NCBI GenBank assembly: GCA_937960895.1
Contig: CALCJD010000015.1
Location: forward strand, 62,001-126,000
Reading direction: 5' to 3'
Length of the DNA: 64,000 nt
Origin: an uncultured Spartobacteria bacterium
GTDB taxonomy: Bacteria; Verrucomicrobiota; Verrucomicrobiia; Chthoniobacterales; Terrimicrobiaceae
Shown here: positions 59,569 to 64,000 of the stretch, piece after piece
How the letters are laid out: every line of letters starts with the position of its first letter
Numbering within the stretch: position 1 is the stretch's first letter
Notes under the pieces: generated by a model
Seen by the model: only the letters and a program-made list of their open reading frames with translations
Databases searched by the model: none
What the model was told of the DNA's origin: nothing
Program-made: the position numbers and the translations under genes

Positions 59569-60192
59569 TCAGAAAAAAATCGTCACGAGCCAGTCCTTCT
59601 GGAACAGCCTGCCATTCTGGTAGGTGCTGGTGTGCTCGTCGATCCAGACCCGCGAAAAGCGAGGCAGGAAGAGTTCCTCCACCTCGGCGCGCGAATAGCC
59701 GTAGACCTTCAGTTCGTTGTCCATGCCGTGGAAATCGTCGTCCGACTCAAAGAGGAAAAACGCCTTGGCCCCGGGCCTGCAGATGGCCGCCAGACGGTCG
59801 AGGGCGCCCCGCGCCGCCTCCGGGCCGGCCGCGCCGAGGGCGGCAATGCAAAGCACGAGGTCGAAGGACTGGGGCGGATAGGAAATGTCCTGCATCGCGC
59901 AGACCGACACGTCGGCCTTCAGGCCGCGCTTGCGCAATCCTTCCCGGGTGCACTTCACCCCGTTTTCGGAAATGTCACAGGCCGTGACCTGAAAACCCTC
60001 CGCGGCCAGAAACAGCGTGTGCACGCCGCCTCCGCAGGCGAGGTCGAGGGCGCGGGTGTGGGGACGCACGTCCCGCGGATAATTGCGAAAACAAAACTGG
60101 ACAACCTTTTCGTGCGGATACTTCGGGCCGCCGCCCGAGTTCCAGTCCTCCCAAATGGCCAGGCGTCTGTCTTCGGAAACCGGTTCAATCAT
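59569..60192 (-). CDS. SAM-dependent methyltransferase, class I
   Basis: 207 aa. RALDLACGGGVHTLFLAAEGF is the SAM loop, VTACDISENGVKCTREGLRKRG the acidic strand, and CAMQDISYPPQSFDLVLCIAALG the motif after it. The last 60 residues carry the substrate side (EELFLPRFSRVWIDEHTSTYQNG). Its ATG overlaps the Wzt stop by 4 bp. Methyltransferases coupled to Wzt sometimes end-cap the chain (WbdD-like), but here the domain is alone, with no kinase. Confidence 0.82.
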   Translation of the reverse strand: MIEPVSEDRRLAIWEDWNSGGGPKYPHEKVVQFCFRNYPRDVRPHTRALDLACGGGVHTLFLAAEGFQVTACDISENGVKCTREGLRKRGLKADVSVCAMQDISYPPQSFDLVLCIAALGAAGPEAARGALDRLAAICRPGAKAFFLFESDDDFHGMDNELKVYGYSRAEVEELFLPRFSRVWIDEHTSTYQNGRLFQKDWLVTIFF

Positions 60193-61481
60193 AAGCCATT
60201 CTCCACACGCCAGTCTCCGTCCACAAGACATAAGCCGGAGATGCGCGACAGGCTGTTCCCCGTGCCGAAAAAGGCGCCGTCCTGAACGGTGAAGGCCATG
60301 CCGACATGCACGCTGTCGAGGACCTCGCCGCCGCGCGGTTCGGATTTTACGGTGTAGGAAAGCTCGTATTCGCCGGCCGGCAGCGGAAAGCGCGGGATGC
60401 GCAGGACAATCTCGCCGGTTTCGGGCAGGTCCCGGAAGGCGACCCCCTTGAGGGTGTTGCGCTGGTTGAAGACGTTGATCTGATCCGTCGTGCCGAAGGT
60501 CACGGAGATCTGCATGGCCGGGAAGCGCCGGGTGGTGTGGTGGCGGAAGCGGAACCGCACATCGAGCGTCTCGCCATTGACCGGCTCGGGCCGGGGATGT
60601 CCGTGTTCGTCGGTGAACACGATCTCCTCGATCCGAAACGCCCCCGTCCCCGCGCGATTGGCGGGATTTTTGTAACTGTCGGCGGTCGGCGCGTTGCGAT
60701 GGAGATAGAAGTTCGCCGCCGCCTTGGCCTCCCCGTCGAAAACAATCCGTCCGTCGTCCACCACGATGCCACGTTTGCAGAGGGTCTGCACGGCGTTCAT
60801 GTTGTGGCTGACAAACAGGATCGTCCGTCCCTCGCGGGTGACCTGTCCCATGCGGCCGAGACACTTTTTCTGAAACTCGGCGTCACCCACGGCAAGCACC
60901 TCGTCCACGACCAGGATCTCCGGCTCGAGATGCGCCGCCACGGCAAAGGCCAGGCGGACATACATGCCGCTCGAGTAGCGCTTCACCGGCGTGTCGATGA
61001 AGTCCGACAGCCCGGAGAATTCGACGATCTCATCAAACTTGGACCGCACCTCGGCGCGGGACATGCCGAGGATCGCGCCGTTCAGATAGACGTTTTCCCG
61101 GCCGGTCAATTCGGGATGGAACCCGGTGCCCACCTCGAGGAGGCTGGCGACCCGGCCGCGCATCGCCACCCGGCCTTCCGTGGGCGAGGTGATCCGGCTG
61201 AGAATTTTCAGCAGCGTGGATTTGCCCGCCCCGTTGCGTCCCACAATGCCGAGGGTGTCGCCCTGCCGGACGGTGAAATTGACGTCGCGCAACGCCCAGA
61301 ACTCATCGCCGTGTTCGATGCGGTTGGGGTGGGAAACGCGGCTGGAGATCGGCGCATTGGGATCCTCCTTTTTCCGCAGGCGCGCCCACCAGCTTTGCAG
61401 ATCGCGATACAACATGCCCCGGTTGATGACCCCGAGACGGTAGCGCTTGCTGAGATGTTCGACCTTGATGACCTCGCTCAT
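60189..61481 (-). CDS. wzt: ABC transporter ATPase for polysaccharide export, with carbohydrate-binding C-terminal domain
   Basis: 430 aa. Walker A is at about 81-89 (GRNGAGKST), YSSGMYVRLAFAVA is the ABC signature, and EILVVDEVLAVGDAEFQKKC the Walker B/H-loop region, then FVSHNMNAV. Residues about 285-430 form the beta-sandwich typical of Wzt proteins that recognise the finished O-antigen. The N-terminal segment between the first strand and the Walker loop is about 30 residues longer than usual (NAPISSRVSHPNRIEHGDEF). It works with Wzm to push undecaprenol-linked glycan across the inner membrane. Confidence 0.95.
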   Translation of the reverse strand: MSEVIKVEHLSKRYRLGVINRGMLYRDLQSWWARLRKKEDPNAPISSRVSHPNRIEHGDEFWALRDVNFTVRQGDTLGIVGRNGAGKSTLLKILSRITSPTEGRVAMRGRVASLLEVGTGFHPELTGRENVYLNGAILGMSRAEVRSKFDEIVEFSGLSDFIDTPVKRYSSGMYVRLAFAVAAHLEPEILVVDEVLAVGDAEFQKKCLGRMGQVTREGRTILFVSHNMNAVQTLCKRGIVVDDGRIVFDGEAKAAANFYLHRNAPTADSYKNPANRAGTGAFRIEEIVFTDEHGHPRPEPVNGETLDVRFRFRHHTTRRFPAMQISVTFGTTDQINVFNQRNTLKGVAFRDLPETGEIVLRIPRFPLPAGEYELSYTVKSEPRGGEVLDSVHVGMAFTVQDGAFFGTGNSLSRISGLCLVDGDWRVENGL

Positions 61482-62485
61482 GACCGTGCGCCGGAAAACA
61501 GGTTTCCGTAATACTCCGCGGACCGGGCCAGTCCGGCGGCCACGTCGTGGGTCGGCTCGTAGCCCAGGCACCGCCGCGCCTCCGAAATGTCGGCATGTGA
61601 GTGGCGGATGTCGCCGGGCCGGAAATCGGCATAGGTCGGCCGGGCTTCGGCAACCCCGGGCCGGAAGGCGGCCACCTGATCGCGGATCATGCCGAACAGT
61701 TCATTGAGTGTCGTCCGTCCCGCGGCCGCGATGTTGAAACAGGGCGGTGCGTCGGCGGGAAGGTCGGCCAGCGCCGCCTTCAGGTTGGCCTGAACCACAT
61801 TGTCCACGTAGCAAAAATCCCGGCTCGTTTCCCCGTCGCCGTAGATCACGACCGGTTCGCCGTGAAGCAGGGCGCGAAACCAGCGGGGAATGACCGCCGC
61901 ATAAGCCCCCTCGGGGTCCTGGCGCGGACCAAAGACGTTGAAATACCGCAGTCCGACCGCCGAAAACCCGTAGGCATTGCGATAAGCCAGGGCATACACC
62001 TCGTTGATCCGCTTGGTGGCGGCATACGGTGAGAGCGGTGCGCCGATGCGATCCTCCCGTTTCGGCAGTTCCGGATGGTCTCCATACACCGAACTGCTCG
62101 AGGCGTAGACCATGCGCCGGACCCCGGACCGCCGGGCGGCGTCAAGCACCGTAATGAATCCGTCGACATTGGCCCGGTGCGAGGCCAGCGGGTCCGCCAT
62201 CGAACGCGGCACCGAACCGAGGGCCGCCTGGTGCAGCACGTACTGCGCACCGGCCACCACCCGCTCCACCGCCGTTGCGTCGTCGATGGAGCCCTCCACA
62301 AAGGAGAAACCCGCCCCGCCTTCGGCGGCAACGGCCTCGAGGTTGGCGCGCCGGCCCGTGGCCAGATTGTCCAGGGCGCGCACGGTCGCCCCGCGCCGCA
62401 GCAGGGCGATGCACAGATGCGAGCCGATGAATCCGGCGGCGCCCGTCACCACCCACGTGGTGCCCTGCAAATCCTTTTCGCTCAT
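61478..62485 (-). CDS. NAD-dependent sugar epimerase (WbpP/GalE-like), between wzm and wzt
   Basis: 335 aa. TWVVTGAAGFIGSHLCIALLRRG is the NAD loop. VLHQAALGSVPRSMADPLASH and MVYASSSSVYGDHPELPKRED fit the UDP-GlcNAc C4-epimerase (WbpP/WbgU) subgroup, with the S-V-P-R-S motif, and SPYAATKRINEVYALAY gives Tyr-x3-Lys. RYFNVFGPRQDPEGAYAAVIP matches too. It overlaps Wzt and Wzm by 4 bp on both sides. UDP-GalNAc or its acid form is the likely product. Confidence 0.9.
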   Translation of the reverse strand: MSEKDLQGTTWVVTGAAGFIGSHLCIALLRRGATVRALDNLATGRRANLEAVAAEGGAGFSFVEGSIDDATAVERVVAGAQYVLHQAALGSVPRSMADPLASHRANVDGFITVLDAARRSGVRRMVYASSSSVYGDHPELPKREDRIGAPLSPYAATKRINEVYALAYRNAYGFSAVGLRYFNVFGPRQDPEGAYAAVIPRWFRALLHGEPVVIYGDGETSRDFCYVDNVVQANLKAALADLPADAPPCFNIAAAGRTTLNELFGMIRDQVAAFRPGVAEARPTYADFRPGDIRHSHADISEARRCLGYEPTHDVAAGLARSAEYYGNLFSGARS

Positions 62486-63336
62486 ATCGTGTCCGTAAAG
62501 GTCCGCTCGACCCGGTTGAAGATCACCACACCCCAGAGGAAAATGACGACGCTGAGAATCGCGCCGGCCGCCAGCTGGTAAATCTCCACGGTGCCCGCGC
62601 CGAGAAAGACGTACCGGAACGACTCCACCACCGGCACCATGGGATTGATGGTCATGAGCCACTGCAGATTCGCCGGCACCTCGGAACGCGGGAAGATCAC
62701 GCCGCTGGCATACATCCAGAGCTGCACGCCGAATCCCACCGCCATGTTCAGATCCTTGTACCGTGTGGTGAGGGCGGAAACCAGACACCCCACCCCGATG
62801 CCCAGCATGGCCATCTGCAGCACCAGCACCGGCAACACCACCACCTTCCAGCTCGGCTGCACGGCGTTGCCCCGCAGCATGAACCAGCCGACGATGACCA
62901 GAAACAGCACAAACTGGATGCCAAAGGTGATGAGATTCGAGATCACACTGGCAATGGGCACCGTCATCCGCGGAAAATACACCTTGCCGAACACGCCGGA
63001 ATTCGCGCTGAACGTCGTCGACGTCTTCGTGATGCAGTCCGCGAAGTAGTTCCACACCACCACGCCGGAGAAAAAGAACAGAAAGTCGGGAATGCCGTCC
63101 GTGGGCAACTGCGCGATCTTCCCGAAAATCACCGTGAAGACGATCGTCGTGAAGAGCGGCTGCAGGAGAAACCACAGCGGTCCGAGCACGGTCTGTTTGT
63201 AGGTGGCCACAAAATCGCGGCGCACAAAAAGGGCGATGAGATCACGGTATTGCCACACCTCCCGAAGCCGCAGATCCAGGAGCGGCTTCCGCGGAGTGAG
63301 CACCGTCCACTCGAGCGCAGACGGATTATTTTGCAT
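62482..63336 (-). CDS. wzm: ABC transporter permease for polysaccharide export
   Basis: 284 aa with six hydrophobic segments. DLIALFVRRDFVATYKQTVLGPLWFLLQPL is the amphipathic N-terminus and first helix of ABC-2 polysaccharide exporters (the K-Q-T/S-x-L-G-x-x-W motif). VYFPRMTVPIASVISNL is the coupling helix (typical of Wzm), and SGVIFPRSEVP and WLMTINPMVPVVESFRYVFLG complete the pattern. It forms the channel with Wzt. It is the most upstream gene of the export run, 155 bp below the regulator. Confidence 0.94.
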   Translation of the reverse strand: MQNNPSALEWTVLTPRKPLLDLRLREVWQYRDLIALFVRRDFVATYKQTVLGPLWFLLQPLFTTIVFTVIFGKIAQLPTDGIPDFLFFFSGVVVWNYFADCITKTSTTFSANSGVFGKVYFPRMTVPIASVISNLITFGIQFVLFLVIVGWFMLRGNAVQPSWKVVVLPVLVLQMAMLGIGVGCLVSALTTRYKDLNMAVGFGVQLWMYASGVIFPRSEVPANLQWLMTINPMVPVVESFRYVFLGAGTVEIYQLAAGAILSVVIFLWGVVIFNRVERTFTDTI

Positions 63337-63491
63337 CGTTTTCAGAACACTGATTCATGGAAATTTCCGGTCGGCTCCGCCATCCGGGCAAGCTGCCGCC
63401 TCTGGTCATTCGCGTCAATATCGAGACCATCTGGCAGGCGGAATGTTGTTGTTGCCGCATCACGCAGCGCGGTCCGCAGACCGCCGGTTGC
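63337..63491. promoter_or_regulatory. Intergenic region upstream of the export operon
   Basis: 155 bp between the regulator stop and the Wzm start, both on the minus strand, the best place for the main promoter of the locus. It contains a perfect palindrome GGAAATTTCC at 63359-63368, close to the Wzm start, and a hairpin GCGGTC-CGCA-GACCGC at 63469-63484 just after the regulator stop. A TTGACG on the minus strand (63399-63404) has no good -10 partner. The promoter itself is not identified. Confidence 0.45.
63469..63484 (-). terminator. Possible weak terminator hairpin after the regulator gene
   Basis: A 6-bp GC stem with a 4-base loop, starting 8 bases after the stop of the GbsR-type gene. 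There is no T-run, so intrinsic termination would be inefficient; read-through into wzm stays possible. Confidence 0.3.
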
Positions 63492-63992
63492 TCAGCGCAC
63501 CAGGAATCTCAGAATCCAGGGAAGCATCTGCTGGCCCTTCACCAGCCAGTGCTTCAGACGCTCGATCTTCTCCCCGACCGTCCTGCGCTCGGCCTCCCCG
63601 AACTCCTTCGTCAGCTCCTCCATCCGCTGGATGCGCTCCACGGCGGTCTCCATGCGGGGCTGAAGCTCCTCCTTGATGAACGCGGTGGCGAACCGGCTCA
63701 ACTCCAAGTCCGCCACGTAATGATCCCGGCGGCTTCCGGGGACATAGGCGGCCTTCACCGCCCCGAAACCGCGCAGGATCTTCAACCCCTGACTCGCCGC
63801 GCCCAGACTGATGTTCAACTTCTGCATCAGATCATCCATCGACAGCGGCTGGGCGGAAACGAACAACAGCCCGTAGATCTCCCCCACCGTCTTCGGCAGT
63901 CCGATCAATTTCAGAAAATTGATGAACAACTCGATCGTCTCGATCTCCAAAGCGGACAGAGTCTGAGGCGTTTTGGACTCGGAGTCGGCCAT
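63492..63992 (-). CDS. GbsR/MarR-type transcriptional regulator
   Basis: 166 aa. IELFINFLKLIGLPKTVGEIYGLLFVSAQPLSMDDLMQKLNISLGAASQGLKILRGFGAVKAAYVPG is a winged helix-turn-helix of the GbsR type (GLPKTVGEIYGLLFVS is highly typical). The second half is helical with charged repeats (RMETAVERIQRMEELTKEF), the likely dimer domain. GbsR proteins repress operons in response to choline or other small molecules, but relatives occur beside export genes in several phyla. It is the first gene of the locus and the natural candidate for controlling it. Confidence 0.88.
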   Translation of the reverse strand: MADSESKTPQTLSALEIETIELFINFLKLIGLPKTVGEIYGLLFVSAQPLSMDDLMQKLNISLGAASQGLKILRGFGAVKAAYVPGSRRDHYVADLELSRFATAFIKEELQPRMETAVERIQRMEELTKEFGEAERRTVGEKIERLKHWLVKGQQMLPWILRFLVR

Positions 63993-64000
63993 GCGTCCGC

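Noticed and set aside
1..64000. CRISPR arrays, insertion sequences, phage genes, tRNA or rRNA
   Set aside because: No regularly spaced repeats, transposase or integrase motifs, or RNA-gene folds were recognised on reading both strands.

Overview
The window is GC-rich (roughly 60-65% by eye) and gene-dense, with short intergenic gaps and many 4-bp ATGA overlaps. No tRNA, rRNA, CRISPR array, insertion sequence or phage gene was recognised. Three things suggest Verrucomicrobiota, perhaps the Opitutia: a prepilin-like protein with a C-terminal G-D-G-H tail, a basic-tailed bacterial RRM protein, and a GbsR-type regulator beside a giant polysaccharide locus. That placement is an inference. No marker gene is present.

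Region 1 (1-7.3 kb) is mostly housekeeping. It holds the 3'-truncated RRM RNA-binding protein (minus), a membrane-anchored secretin-N-like protein overlapping a prepilin-like gene (plus), glmS (minus) divergent from glgC (plus), then a lipoprotein and a Nudix hydrolase (plus). A non-coding stretch (7.32-7.68 kb) follows and carries a strong intrinsic terminator, possibly the end of a small RNA.

Region 2 (7.7-64 kb) is one surface-polysaccharide locus of about 56 kb. Every gene is on the minus strand except one (10927-11901), so transcription runs from high to low coordinates. It opens with a GbsR/MarR-type regulator, then the ABC exporter Wzm/Wzt with a sugar epimerase between the two subunits. 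Next come a methyltransferase, a glycosyltransferase and a UDP-sugar dehydrogenase. From 57 to 46.3 kb lies a nearly complete legionaminic-acid-type pathway resembling the Campylobacter leg/ptm set: Gfo/Idh (PtmF-like), CMP-sugar synthetase (PtmB/LegF-like), SDR (PtmA-like), NeuB/LegI, NeuC/LegG, NeuD-type acetyltransferase, PtmE-like nucleotidyltransferase, LegB and LegC. A WbqC-like protein, a methyltransferase and a PIG-L deacetylase are inserted in it. It is followed directly by a PP-loop amidotransferase with HisH and HisF homologues, a combination known to make acetamidino sugars, and by two tandem SAT-like acyltransferase genes.

From 42 to 36.9 kb a second nonulosonate set follows (NeuB, NeuC, NeuA plus an acetyltransferase). 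The rest, down to 7.7 kb, holds most of the roughly eighteen glycosyltransferase-like genes. With them are modification enzymes: an MBOAT/acyltransferase-3/SGNH O-acylation group, formyltransferase, polysaccharide deacetylase, FkbM and other methyltransferases. Precursor enzymes are RfbF, an RmlD-like reductase and epimerases, and a small lipoprotein lies at the distal end.

Together the locus looks able to make, decorate and export, by an ABC-transporter route, a complex heteropolysaccharide (O-antigen or capsule). It probably contains two different nonulosonic acids, one likely an acetamidino derivative. The chemistry is inferred from families only.
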